A stretch of 64,000 nt of DNA from Liopterus haemorrhoidalis (lineage: Eukaryota; Arthropoda; Insecta; Coleoptera; Dytiscidae), in assembly GCA_963971575.1 (NCBI GenBank), contig OZ020613.1:49036250-49100249 (forward strand). The letters are read 5' to 3'. A model generated the notes under the pieces. The model was given only the letters and a program-made list of their open reading frames with translations. It searched no databases and was not told where the DNA came from. The position numbers and the translations under genes are program-made. Shown here piece by piece: positions 1-9,700 of this stretch (its first letter is position 1; the number at the start of each line of letters is the position of its first letter).

Positions 1-580
1 CCTGTTCACAGGTTTGCACACCGCGCACACCCGACACGAATTAACATACTGCCGAATGTCTTTGGCCATTCCCGGCCACGCGAACCGTCGCTTCACGCTC
101 TCAATTGTCTGCTTTATCCCCGGATGTCCAGCATAACGATCATCGTGCAAAGTCTTTAAAACTCGCCCACGCATAGCACTCGGCACGTACATTCGTAACA
201 CGGGGCCACCTGGATCTGGCGTGTTCAAGTACACCAACCCGTCCTTGGTTACGTACCGGTCATCACTCATACACTCGCGCACTGCGTCGTCCGCGGCCTG
301 TGCTTCCCGCACGTTTTGCACCAGCGTCGCGCACCGCACGTCGTCTTCTACGCTGTTAAAGCGGAGTTCACCTCCCTCGAAATCGTCCTCCTCCTCGTCC
401 GCTTCCTCCACGTCTCCCCCTGCTGCCATCATTACTTGTTGGGACGGAACTGACGTCTCCATGAGCGGGCACTCCATGTTGTCTTCCAAACTGCTGGCTT
501 CGACGTCCTCTGCGCCAACTGGGGATCTTGACAGTGCATCAGCTGCCAGATTCAGCTTGCCGGCTCGTAATAAGATTCAG
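1..580 (-). CDS. Gypsy pol, RNase H tail and integrase zinc-binding domain, partial
   Basis: An uninterrupted minus-strand frame runs from about 580 to the window edge. It starts with the tether typical of Gypsy pol (AGKLNLAADALSR, about 510-570), passes through a very acidic spacer (about 370-410), and ends in an integrase-type HHCC module: His...His in HDDRYAGHPG (about 120-150) followed by SCRVCAVC near 15-30. This module binds zinc and helps integrase multimerise. The frame differs from that of the upstream RT/RNase H reading frame, which stops at 552, so a small indel near 575-590 separates the two. The catalytic DDE core of integrase lies outside the window. Confidence 0.82.
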
Positions 581-2537
581 CTAAACGTAATGCCCACCGT
601 GCCAGTTTTCCACATTTCTCTCGGCCCGTCTTTTGCAGCCAAGACACAGCCGCGTTGTCCGTAATGACAGTCACTTTCCGCCCTTCAATCAAAGGCCTAG
701 CCTTGTCTAGTGCCCATAGCACTGCCAAAGACTCTCGTTCATGCGCCGGGTAGTTCCTCTGCGCACCCTTCAACTTCGTGCTGTAGTACGCTACTACCCG
801 CTTCTCCTCCGGCATTTGGTAGACTACCGCTCCGACTCCTTCACCACTAGCGTCACACTCAATGAAGTAGTCCAGGTCCGGATTTGGATGGCTTAACTTG
901 GGCGCTGCCAACAGCATCTCCTTCAACCTCTGGAACGCTTTCTCCTGCTGTTGATCCCACCGGAACCTCTTCTTCTTAGACAACAAGTCGGTTATCGGTG
1001 CTGCTACCTCCGAGAACCCTGGTACAAACTCTCTATACCAATTGCAGAGTCCTATGAATCTTCTAACTTCCCGTACGTTCTTTGGAGTCGCAAACTCTTC
1101 TACAGCTCTCAGCTTTTCTACACTCGTACCTATACCGGCCTCGTCCACCTTGTGTCCGAGATAAGTAATCTCCTTCTTCGAGAAGTGACACTTCTTCAGG
1201 TTACACGTGAGCCCATGTCGCTGTAGCCTCTCTAACACCCTGTGTACGTGTCCCAGGTGTTCGCTCCAGGTCTTACTGTAGATGACCACGTCATCCAGGT
1301 ATACATAAACAAAATTCCCTATGTATCCTCGTAGAACTGTGTTCATTAAGCATTGGAACACAGTTGGGGAATTTCGTAGACTGAACGGAAGAACTCTAAA
1401 GTGGTACAGACCTGACGGTGTCTGGAACGCAGTCAGATGTCGGCTTTCCTCCTCTATCTCGATCTGCCAAAAACCAGAGCGTAAATCCAAGGTAGTGAAT
1501 AAACACGCACCTGCCATACCCTGCAACGTAGAGTGGAGATCTGGCATCGGGTAAGCATCTGGTGTTGTTACGTTGTTCAGTCTCCGGAAGTCTACACAGA
1601 ATCGGAAACTGCCATCAGACTTCTTTGCTAAGATCACCGGTGATGAGTACGGACTGTCACTGGCCTCGACAATCCCCTGTGCTTCCATATCTCCCACCTG
1701 TCGTTCAATTTCCTCCAGCATCGGCCTCGAGCGAACATATGGTTTCAGCTTAAATGTTGCGTGGTCTGACAAACCAATGCGGTGTCGCACCGTCCGTGTT
1801 CGTCCCAATGGTCCTACAAAAAGGTTCACAAATAGTTTTAAAAGGTCCCGCAGTTCGGTAGCCTCCATACCAGACTTGGCAACATCCGCACTGTCCAACC
1901 ACTCATAAGGCTCTACTGTGAGTCCGTCACCTTCACTACCACTTAACTGTCTATCAACCCGCTCCGGCTCGCTATAAAAGTTCACCACCGGAGGGTTCAC
2001 TGGGCCGCGCCACGACACTGTCACACGTCTGTTGGTGCCGACTGTTACCGTACCAGTCTCTAAGTCTATGACCGCACCACACTGTTTAAGGAACGGCATT
2101 CCCAACAACACCGGGCACGTTAGGTCTCGCAGCAGTGCTGTCTCGACACAGTAGATTTCTCCACCAACACTTATGTCTAATACACACTTCTGTGTCACCG
2201 CACGTGTTTCAGAGCGCACTGCCATCATGACTGTCACTGGCTCGCACTCGAGTAATGGCACTCTTGCTGTCTCTGCCAAGTCCACCGATACAAAGTTCAT
2301 GCTGGCCTGGGTGTCTAAGAGCGCCACTTTCTCCACACCGTTCACCGACACTGTGATACACGGTCCACTTTTCTTTGTGTCCACTATCCTCATTGCCGGC
2401 TCATTGTTCACGGGTTCAATCGCACCGCCGAAAGACCTACCCGCATGGGTCTCCGGATCTAAGCGTTTCCCGACCGCGTATGATCCTGCGCTTTCAGACG
2501 GGGACAATCGCGTCTCATATGTCCACGTTGCCCGCAC
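552..2537 (-). CDS. pol: Gypsy pol: protease, reverse transcriptase, RNase H
   Basis: This long frame encodes retroviral-type aspartic protease, reverse transcriptase and RNase H. The protease active-site motif reads LLDTQAS (about residues 73-79), where the family has DTGAS. RT motifs follow: VDFRRLNN, TTLDLRSGFWQI, LPFSLRNSPTVFQ and the catalytic YLDDVVIYS. RNase H shows FIECDASGEGVGAVVYQ, an ERESLAVLWAL helix and a VITDNAAV aspartate. There is no ATG at the 5' end of the frame; translation is probably entered from gag by -1 frameshifting at 2465-2471, after which the frame reads GKRLDPE. The 3' end breaks off in RNase H, where a frameshift puts the tether into another frame. The Gly-to-Gln change in protease may be inactivating. 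Confidence 0.9.
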   Translation of the reverse strand: MRATWTYETRLSPSESAGSYAVGKRLDPETHAGRSFGGAIEPVNNEPAMRIVDTKKSGPCITVSVNGVEKVALLDTQASMNFVSVDLAETARVPLLECEPVTVMMAVRSETRAVTQKCVLDISVGGEIYCVETALLRDLTCPVLLGMPFLKQCGAVIDLETGTVTVGTNRRVTVSWRGPVNPPVVNFYSEPERVDRQLSGSEGDGLTVEPYEWLDSADVAKSGMEATELRDLLKLFVNLFVGPLGRTRTVRHRIGLSDHATFKLKPYVRSRPMLEEIERQVGDMEAQGIVEASDSPYSSPVILAKKSDGSFRFCVDFRRLNNVTTPDAYPMPDLHSTLQGMAGACLFTTLDLRSGFWQIEIEEESRHLTAFQTPSGLYHFRVLPFSLRNSPTVFQCLMNTVLRGYIGNFVYVYLDDVVIYSKTWSEHLGHVHRVLERLQRHGLTCNLKKCHFSKKEITYLGHKVDEAGIGTSVEKLRAVEEFATPKNVREVRRFIGLCNWYREFVPGFSEVAAPITDLLSKKKRFRWDQQQEKAFQRLKEMLLAAPKLSHPNPDLDYFIECDASGEGVGAVVYQMPEEKRVVAYYSTKLKGAQRNYPAHERESLAVLWALDKARPLIEGRKVTVITDNAAVSWLQKTGREKCGKLARWALRLAESYYEPAS

Positions 2538-2715
2538 TCAAAACAACCGGCTCGCACATTATCTTCTGGCTGCCTCCTAGGCGAACTGCTACATTGTACA
2601 GGAGTATCGCGCCAACTCACCTCCGGTCTAACTCTCACGGGCCCACTATTACCGATGTCCCTCTTGCTTGCGCAGGCGCTCCTCCATCCCTTCGAGCGTC
2701 TGTAGAATTCTGCTT
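2459..2715 (-). CDS. gag: Gypsy gag C-terminal part with zinc knuckle
   Basis: A minus-strand frame open from about 2715 ends at TAG 2459-2461. It contains one CCHC zinc knuckle, CFECGQRGHMRRDC (about 2500-2545), the nucleic-acid-binding motif of nucleocapsid. A separate frame just upstream starts at an ATG near 2719 with a predicted helical stretch (MLSRILQTLEGMEERLRKQE) and stops after about 24 codons. The two look like the beginning and the end of one gag joined by a deletion or frameshift. Only about 450 bp separate the LTR from the gag stop, far too little for a full gag. Confidence 0.75.
2465..2471 (-). promoter_or_regulatory. Candidate -1 ribosomal frameshift site
   Basis: On the minus strand the heptamer GGGAAAC reads G-GGA-AAC in the gag frame, matching the X-XXY-YYZ slippery rule, and lies one sense codon before the gag stop (2459-2461). 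Slipping back one base moves ribosomes exactly into the pol frame. About 14 nt downstream (2434-2451) a short self-complementary stretch, ACCC-ATGC-GGGT with an alternative GACC/GGTC pairing, could act as the stimulatory stem. Confidence 0.7.
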
Positions 2716-2919
2716 AACATGTCCTCAATCTTGTTTTATTTGTAAACAAACAACAAAAAAAAACAAAGGACACCTGTTGATCGTGAATAATCACGATCCG
2801 CGTTCTGATTTGTGTGCACTTCACGGTTCTCACCTTTCTGCGTCGACTGATTCCACCGACTTCGCACTATGCTAGTCAATAACGCGGGAATCTGTCTCAG
2901 CACCATGTTGGTTCGCCAT

Positions 2920-3199
2920 TGACGTGTTAGCCCCTTTTAAATTAACGAAAACGCTGCCCGGCGCTCAACTCGAGGGACAAACACATAAAAATACCCCAGG
3001 GTAAAATAAATAAACAACACAACAAAAATACTTCTAAACACAATTATATTACACTCTCTCTCTCAATACGTCCTACCCACCTCGCAGTCAACAAACCAGT
3101 CCCCTGCTTCTGCCGCGCTATGCTACTCCTGCCGCCATCATGCGGCAACCCACCAACTACAGCCACAAGCGTGTAATGCCTAGGGGGCACCACGCGTCA
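2920..3199 (-). repeat. Candidate 5' LTR with adjacent primer-binding site
   Basis: The interval begins TGACG and ends CGTCA, an inverted repeat of the TG...CA type expected for LTR ends. In minus orientation its end is followed after one base by TGGCGAACC (2910-2918), in the place and with the TGG start of a tRNA primer-binding site. The second LTR is outside the window, so neither LTR identity nor target duplication can be checked. Confidence 0.55.
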
Positions 3200-3354
3200 T
3201 TGTGAGTTTCAATTTACTATTTGCCGCGTACATACAATAAGTATAAGTAGTTTTCACAAAAGAACAAAACGTCCATAAACGTATTCAAGAATATTATGAA
3301 GCTTTAGCTACAATTTGCTGCGTTGTACACTAATATGCGTCGATTGGTTTATAG

Positions 3355-4373
3355 CAGAGTTTTCAACTGGGGTACCGCGGCCCACTGTGGGGCCGAGAGA
3401 GCTTCATCCGGGGGGGGGCGAAGTCATTTAAGATTGAAGCATGATTTTTTTTTTGTTATGTTTTTTATTATGTTCCGAACTACAGATAACTCAAGAGTAT
3501 GGATAAATGTTTAAATTAAATGGAAGGCACTTTAAACACTTGTAAATAAAAATACTTTATCTTCAAATTATTATAGAGAATATAGTTTTTTGTAAACTGT
3601 AAAAGATATTAAATGAATGTTTAGGTAAAAGTTATTTCTTTTTAAACGAAGCTCTATCCAAAAATACCAACATGACATACGTTCCCACTTAAAAACTAAA
3701 AGTTGACCTTGATATCCTTTACTTCCGGTTTATTCGGGAAAATTTTGTAAGCGCCGTCACTAGGAGTGGCAGCACCTGTCAAGGGACGAGCCCGAACGAG
3801 AGACGGGATCGCCCGACAACAACCGAGGGAGAGTCATGGCGACGCGCAAAGAGTCGAGTCAATGAAATATTGTATTGTAATCTATTTTTGTTTCAATAAA
3901 GTTAATTCGTTCAAAACCAAGAGCTAACAATTTCAATACTATTATTCTACTCTTTGGTTAAACTTTGGTCATCAAAAATTTTCTCCAGCTTACTGACACG
4001 TCGCTTTTTTTAGAAAAATCGTGTCCCTTTATATTGATACCCAAAATATATATCGTCCCCTTAATACTACAACTGGGTAATTCGAATTTTGGATATTTTG
4101 AGATATTTGCACCTACCTATCCAATTATTTATTATCTTTGTGTTGCTAAATCTAAATAAATTCTGCTATATGTCTTAAGTACAAATACCAAGTAAAACAA
4201 ATAAATAAGTCCATTGTTGTTTATTGCTCTTCAAAATTTATAATTGATTTTCTGAGAAACTACTAATTTCAAGTACCTGTTTGTGGTGTTAAGAGGACGA
4301 TATATAGGGGGGCCGCGGACAATATGTACATAATTTCGAGGGGTCCTATGCCATAAAAGGTTGAGAAACACTG
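3355..4373. mobile_element. hAT-type non-autonomous DNA transposon
   Basis: The ends are related inverted repeats: CAGAGTTTTCAACTGGGG on the left and, reverse-complemented, CAGTGTTTCTCAACC on the right. They are flanked by a perfect 8-bp target duplication GTTTATAG (3347-3354 and 4374-4381). CAG...CTG ends plus 8-bp duplications are hAT hallmarks. There is no transposase frame inside. A GC-rich patch (about 3750-3850) and a block near 3470-3610 that recurs at about 58120-58290 make up part of the interior. Confidence 0.85.
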
Positions 4374-4381
4374 GTTTATAG

Positions 4382-5158
4382 GTTAGCGTCTATAATGCAA
4401 TTTGTTTATTTACAATAAAATTACATGTCAGTTATTTTAAAAAAAAGTATAAGTATCCTATTAGATAGATAAAAGTTCGCTGCAAATTTTGATGTATAGT
4501 TTCTTACTAATTTTATTTCAAATTGTTAGTTTTGTATAAGAAACTTTTGAGAACTATACGGTTGTGAGCCCCTTAAGCTACGTCCACGCGGTCAATCGGG
4601 TCGAACAGGCTGGGCGCATCAGTCTGCTAACAAGCCAGTTCAGCCTAGCTTGTGAAATACGTTTTGTAAGCCCTAGTTGTTTTTGTATGCCGCTTGGCAC
4701 AGTTGGCACGTCCTCACTATGATCATCGGTGCAGCTTTCTTTGATCTAAACCGCCATCAGTCGGTTTGCCAACTGGCATTTCGTGCGGCTTGTTGGCATA
4801 AGCAAACTTCACGTCCACACTAATGGAGTATTGTCAACTGGCATAGTGTAGAGGCTGCTTTAAATTCGCGACTGCAAATAACAGTGAGACGTCTGGTGGT
4901 GACTAGCTAAATTAAACAGAAGCGTATATTTGGATAATATTTGTAGCGTGTTGTGCTGCAGTTTATGTGAATTAAGAAGTATTTTAAAATATAGTGACTT
5001 AAATACAGTGAATTTTTGCCGAAATATTGTTTGAACAGATAAATATTAAGAAAAAACTTCTGACATATACGCTTCTCGTGCGCCATTTGCTGTTGTACGC
5101 AGCGCCGCCAACGTTAGTTTCAGTCGCGAATAGTTCCCTTTTTTGCATATAGAGTAAT
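4382..5158. other. Gene A upstream region, no gene seen
   Basis: This stretch contains no convincing frame. The part from about 4575 to 4900 is less AT-rich than its surroundings and could be an old mobile-element remnant, but I found no matching ends. The final few hundred bases are the proximal upstream DNA of gene A. Confidence 0.5.
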
Positions 5159-5186
5159 CCGCACGGACTGCTACATACTAAAATTA
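5159..5186 (+). promoter_or_regulatory. Conserved leader/promoter motif of gene A
   Basis: The motif CGCACGGACTGCTACATACT lies about 115 bp before the start codon of gene A. Near-identical copies precede the other four zinc-finger genes (27629, 31948, 46231 and 55658). Downstream, AATTTTGCTTATTTGGAAA near 5212 is also shared with genes B, C and E. Recurrence in the same relative position points to a duplicated transcription-start or 5' UTR element; no TATA box or initiator can be assigned with certainty. Confidence 0.6.
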
Positions 5187-5273
5187 AAAGGCAAGCTGTT
5201 AATAAAAGAATAATTTTGCTTATTTGGAAAAGAGAAAAAAATTTGAAAATGTTTTTATTTCAGGAATAAATAT

Positions 5274-5391
5274 ATGATACAAGAAATAGTGATATTATTA
5301 AAAAAAGATATTTGTATTAAGCCAGAACATATAATGACCGATGAACAAGAAGTGAAGACGGGAATAAAGAACACAGCTAAATGGAAGAATG
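5274..5391 (+). CDS. Gene A exon 1 (linker cassette)
   Basis: This exon encodes KKDICIKPEHIMTDEQE-type acidic sequence ending KWKN, homologous to the linker exons at 27737, 38142, 47793 and 61944. The donor is AATG|GTCAGT in phase 1. A fossil-like acceptor TTTATTTCAG sits at 5254-5263. If the exon is internal rather than first, its frame would be broken. Confidence 0.6.
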
Positions 5392-8346
5392 GTCAGTAAT
5401 AAGCAAATTTATAACTAACTCACACTTAACACTAGGTTTTTTAGTAGAGTCAGTTCCAATAGTTTGCTACTATAAGTCGTAAAGCTCACTATGCATTTTT
5501 AAACTTTGCGTGTATGACTAATAATAACCAACTATTGGAAATGACTTTGCGAACAAAACTCTTGTTATTCAATTGTTGTCACAGTATACTTCAGTAATGT
5601 TTGATTAGTGAACGTTTAAATAATACCATATATTTTAACATTACGCAGTTAGTTTATATTTGATGATGATCTGATTATTGCAGGAATTAAAGATGAAGTT
5701 GCAGATGAGGTATGCCATGATAATACTAATATAGAGGAGATTTACATCAAGTCTGAACCTGTGGATCCCAATGAATTTGAAGATGAATCGCAGAGTGCAA
5801 ACAGTGGTTAGTAAATAGGGTGACCAGTTTTTACTTTGGCGTAAATCTGAGATCAAAAAAAAAAATAACAAATAAATAAACTATCATATTAATACAGTTT
5901 CTCCCAAAATTATTGGCACAATCTTTAAAAATAATGAAAATTGCTTATTGTAAAAAAAGATGGATATAATTTATAGTAGTGGAAAGGTTATACGGGTATC
6001 GGACATAAATAAAAACAACTATCTACAGCTGACCAGTTTCGGAATAGTGTCAGCTGTAGATAGTTATTTTTATTTATGTCCGATACCCGTACAACCTTTC
6101 CACTTCTACTCATTACGGACACGACCATCTCCACATAATTTATAGTATCACAGTATATTTACTTTAACATACATTACTATATATTAAAATAAAAAATAAT
6201 TTACATTGATAATTTTGGGTATTTATGTTTCAGAGAGCTGCGATATTCAAGAGAAATATTGCATGTCGGCTACAGACATGTCCCAGCAAAACTACAATAG
6301 TAATATTATCATCAAGCAGGAATTTGACTTCAAGTCTGAATTCAGAAATGACAGTGAATATGAGGAGACTGCAGCTGGGCAAAATACAGGTCAGTCAATA
6401 ATTTAATATTGTTATTTCAGTTAGTGGTTCTTAACCTTTTCAGCTGCCGGCACAAAACAATATCTATATGTAAAATTAATGGTAAATGTGAACGTCATTT
6501 ATTTAATAATAATTTGAATTTTATATATACAGAGTTTATCCACCGTATATCTAAAAATTTTGTAGTAACTAATTGGTTTTCAACACCTAGATAGGCGTAT
6601 AGGGCAGAGAAGGTAAGTTCTCCGTTTCTAGACCTCCGGCCATGTATATGTAAGCCACGTTATCAGTGCTGTGTTCGCGCTACGACCTGTCCTATTATCT
6701 CTATAAACAGGTACTCATTTTAAGAATTAAATACCTGTGACTGATGGAGGTGGGGGAATTCGAACCCGCGTCTTGTAGCCAAGCGTCTTACCACGGAGTC
6801 ACGGTAACTCTTAGTTAAAATTTTATTAAAAAGAAAAAAATAAATAATGCCACTAATAAATGATGATGAAAATTAAGGTTGTTTGTAGATAATTATTTAT
6901 TTTAAAAACTTAAATTAAATATCAAATTTTTTAATTAGTTATCACCATGGTCTTAGGTAAATATATGATAGTATCTAAAAATAGAGAAATGAGGACCTTT
7001 TTTTTAGGTCATCACTTGTATTTCAGAAGCGAGGAGCTTTTTTTTAGATTATCACATTTTTAGTAATGAGAATAATTTAAATAATTATGTCTTTCAGTGC
7101 CCCCCTCCAAATTCTTGGGTGTGCCACTGAAAAACACCATAACCTAATATTTGAATATGGTCTTTATTTTTCTATGATAGATCAAATTAAAATTTAATTT
7201 ATATTTTATTTGATACTCACTGGTAATTAAATAAAACTAGTCTTAGTTATCTTTGAATATATTATGGCTGGTTACTAAAAAACGAGTTAAGTCTTTTAAC
7301 TCGAGTTATGCCTAACTCGAATCAAACCAACATAAAAATCATATAATTTTAGCTTGAGTTAGAGATAATTCAAGTTAAAAGAGTTATTTAACTCATTCTT
7401 TATCAACCGAACATGTTTGCAATTAACTACTTTTGTTAGTATTTCTTACGCTTTTAATATTGTAATTAATTTGTACAAAAAATTATATATGCATCTCGTA
7501 TATGGAAGAGTTTATCACTCCCTTGTACCAGACTGACATTTCACACACTGAGTACATAAATAACTATTAATTTCTTATTTGTTTGCAGCTAGTGGAACAT
7601 CTTTCAGTAATCCAGATGAGAGTTTGGTGCTAGTGCCAACAAAAAAAGTAAAGAAATGTCGTCAAAGCGGTGTATGTGAGAAAAATATTTCACAAGCTCG
7701 AGATCTTGTTGCACGTAAATCAGTACGTAATAGCGAGAAGCGATTCAAATGCAATGATTGTAATAAAGCATTTTCATTTTCCTCTCATCTAATTCAGCAT
7801 AAACGAATGCATTCTGGAGAAAAACCATTCAAATGTGATCAGTGTGATAAAGCATTTTCAATGTCATCACATCTCATTGCACACAAACGAATTCATTCTG
7901 GAGAAAAACCATTCAAATGTGATGAGTGTAATGAAGCATTTTCACGGTCAGCAATTCTCACAATGCACAAACGAATACATTCTGGTGAGAAGCCATTCAA
8001 ATGTGAAGAATGTAATAAAGCATTTTCACAGTCAGTACATCTCACTATTCATAAGCGAATACATTCTGGTGAGAAGCCATTCAAATGTGATCAGTGTGAT
8101 AAAGCATTTTCAGATTCATCGAATCTCATAAGTCACAAACGAATACATTCTGGCGAGAAACCATACAAATGTGATCAGTGTGATAAAGCATTTTCACGAT
8201 CAGCACATGTTACTAATCACAAGCGAATACATTCTGGTGAGAAACCATTCAAATGTGATCAGTGTGATAAAGCATTTTCAGATTCATCACATCTCATTAG
8301 ACACAAACGAATACATTTGAGCGACAAACAATTGAAATGTGAGTAG
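5274..8346 (+). CDS. Gene A: C2H2 zinc-finger protein, seven fingers, no ZAD
   Basis: My model joins 5274-5391, 5684-5806, 6234-6389 and 7589-8346 (384 codons plus stop). The product should be a nuclear sequence-specific DNA-binding protein. The first three exons give an acidic linker with IKPE, IKSE and IKQE motifs; the last gives seven tandem C2H2 fingers (about residues 185-380) joined by HSGEKP-type linkers, S replacing the usual T. Finger helices differ at the base-contacting positions (for example SFSSHLIQH, SMSSHLIAH, SRSAILTMH). The start ATG at 5274 is uncertain: relative to paralogues this exon has a small deletion and an extra A in an A-run that restores the frame. The stop at 8344 cuts what was an eighth finger. 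No ZAD exon is found upstream. Confidence 0.8.
5684..5806 (+). CDS. Gene A exon 2 (linker cassette)
   Basis: Acceptor TTGCAG, donor AGTG|GTTAGT, 123 bp, phase 1 at both ends. It encodes a peptide with IEEIYIKSEPVDPNEFEDE, almost the same as exons at 29014 and 49845. Confidence 0.85.
5978..6104. repeat. Long near-perfect hairpin in gene A intron
   Basis: Two arms of about 55 bp, beginning AGTGGAAAGGTT and ending AACCTTTCCACT, are near-perfect reverse complements separated by a loop of roughly 17 bp. The inner arm ends are CAGCTGAC and GTCAGCTG. Transcribed in either direction it would fold into a long stem. It has no coding sense and may be a foldback element. Confidence 0.9.
6234..6389 (+). 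CDS. Gene A exon 3 (linker cassette)
   Basis: Acceptor TTTCAG, donor ACAG|GTCAGT, 156 bp, phase 1 at both ends. It encodes ESCDIQEKYC...IIIKQEFDFKSEF...EYEETAAGQNT, clearly paralogous to the gene E exon at 50461-50619. Confidence 0.85.
6590..6810 (-). mobile_element. tRNA-derived SINE
   Basis: On the minus strand, CCGTGGTAAGACGCTTGG and, further on, GGGTTCGAATTCC occupy the spacing of RNA polymerase III A and B boxes. The B box is close to the GGTTCGANNCC consensus. The body extends to about 6590. It lies in the third intron of gene A, antisense to it. The sequence does not fold as an intact tRNA, so I call it a SINE. Confidence 0.65.
7589..8346 (+). CDS. Gene A exon 4: seven C2H2 fingers
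   Basis: Acceptor TTTGCAG, entered in phase 1. A spacer of about 55 residues (SGTSFSNPDES... SVRNSEKR) precedes seven complete C-x2-C-x12-H-x3-H fingers. The next finger begins LKCE and meets TAG at 8344-8346; the following bases still resemble a finger (CNK then ...LLNIN), so the stop is a secondary truncation. Confidence 0.93.
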
Positions 8347-8620
8347 TGTAATAAATTATTTGTATTTGTAACAGTTTTACTAAACATAAATGAACACATC
8401 TGAGTGGAAAGTAATGAAGTGTTTAATGGTATAAATGTAATAAAGTAAACCACATCTTACACTATACGAATTCACACATTTGGACGAGAAATATCTTAAT
8501 GCTAAAAGTAATTCAAACAATTTCATAGACTGTGAACTTTGTACCTGTAAACGTAAATATTGGAGTGTTTCCATGTCAGTAGTTGTGTCAATAATTTTAT
8601 ATATAGATGTTTTCACCTAA
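8347..8620 (+). other. Gene A 3' region with degraded last finger
   Basis: The first about 60 bp are the remains of an eighth finger in shifted frames. The rest (CATCTTACACTATACGAA onward) aligns with the 3' flanks of gene B (30895-31020) and pseudogene D (44195-44330), so the 3' UTR was duplicated together with the finger exon. Confidence 0.6.
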
Positions 8621-9700
8621 CGTGGCAGTTGATGGGTACCTACCACGTGCGCGATTTTGCTAAACTGTGGTATAGAATATGTACTATAAGATAAAAACAG
8701 AGAATGGTTCAACTGTGCTTTTCACGTTGTACTTTATAAAGTATCCGTACAGCTGTCGAGCATGGAATGAGCTCCATCTGGTATTTACCAATTCTACTGC
8801 GCATCTAACTGTGAACTTGGATGAAAACTGCTGTAGTTATTTCTAATTGGTTGTACATGAGATGCGAACATAAAGCTGGCAAACAATAATATACAAAGGT
8901 AGCCAAGGAAAATATTGTCAGTTGTCATGTGTAAAAATGTCAAAAATAATATGTTGTAAATAATCATAGCGTTTCGATTGTTTATATGTGATAAAATAAA
9001 TTGTTTTCCATTATGCAGTATTATTTAGATTTATTTTATGCGTACGAACCATACCTCCAACAGTAATGATGTATGGGCGTTGGGATTTTCCGCTCATTAG
9101 ATTAATTTAAAAGGTTGGTACTTACCAGGGGATATACATAGATAAACTTACAAAAACAAATTAATGAGAAATAATTACAAATTCCTTGTTCATTACCAGA
9201 GTCCGGCTAATATATGCAACGGTACTTTTGTTAGGTGTTTTTCGATAAAAAGCGGCACATGTGTTATCTGTAGAAATAAAATGTAATTATATATATTTGT
9301 AATATGCCCTGCTGACAAATAGTGTAGCGTATAAAAATTTAATATTCTATCAAAAACTGACCAGTGGCAAAGGAGTGGCTGGAATAATCTCGGATATAAT
9401 CCCAAAATAATGAGGTGTCGTTATTAAGATAAGAATTAATTGCGGTACAAGTGTTTTATTCTTTTGTTTTTTGTTGGTCTTTAATTCCAAATAGTAAAAA
9501 ATATAAAAATGAAAATTTTATAAACGATATTATTTATTATTAATAAATAGTATACACAAGCAAAATACATGCAATTTTAATGTCAATAATAATAATAGTA
9601 AGAAATTTTCCGACTTGGTGTGTGTTGTAGTGATTTTTTCTTTCTTTTCTCAATAATAATAATAATAATTAATAATAATATTTATGAAAGTAATAAGTTT
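8621..9700. other. Intergenic, nothing recognised
   Basis: AT-rich sequence without a convincing reading frame, paired inverted ends or RNA gene. The short frames present are random. Confidence 0.5.

Larger units (their letters stand above)
1..3199 (-). mobile_element. Ty3/Gypsy LTR retrotransposon, partial
   Basis: Reading right to left, the sequence shows a candidate 5' LTR (2920-3199), a primer-site-like TGG next to it, a shortened gag with one zinc knuckle, and pol in the order protease, reverse transcriptase, RNase H, integrase zinc-binding region. That order defines Ty3/Gypsy. The element leaves the window on the left, so the rest of integrase and the 3' LTR are not visible. Base composition is clearly more GC-rich than the surrounding AT-rich DNA, which suggests a fairly recent arrival. 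Gag is much shorter than the usual several hundred codons, and pol has at least one frame disruption near position 575, so this copy is probably inactive. Confidence 0.9.

Noticed and set aside
221..2875. Plus-strand frames opposite the Gypsy element
   Set aside because: All are antisense shadows of gag-pol; none has a recognisable motif.
6740..6810. Functional tRNA gene on the minus strand
   Set aside because: Same reason: pol III boxes in a SINE head without a complete cloverleaf.
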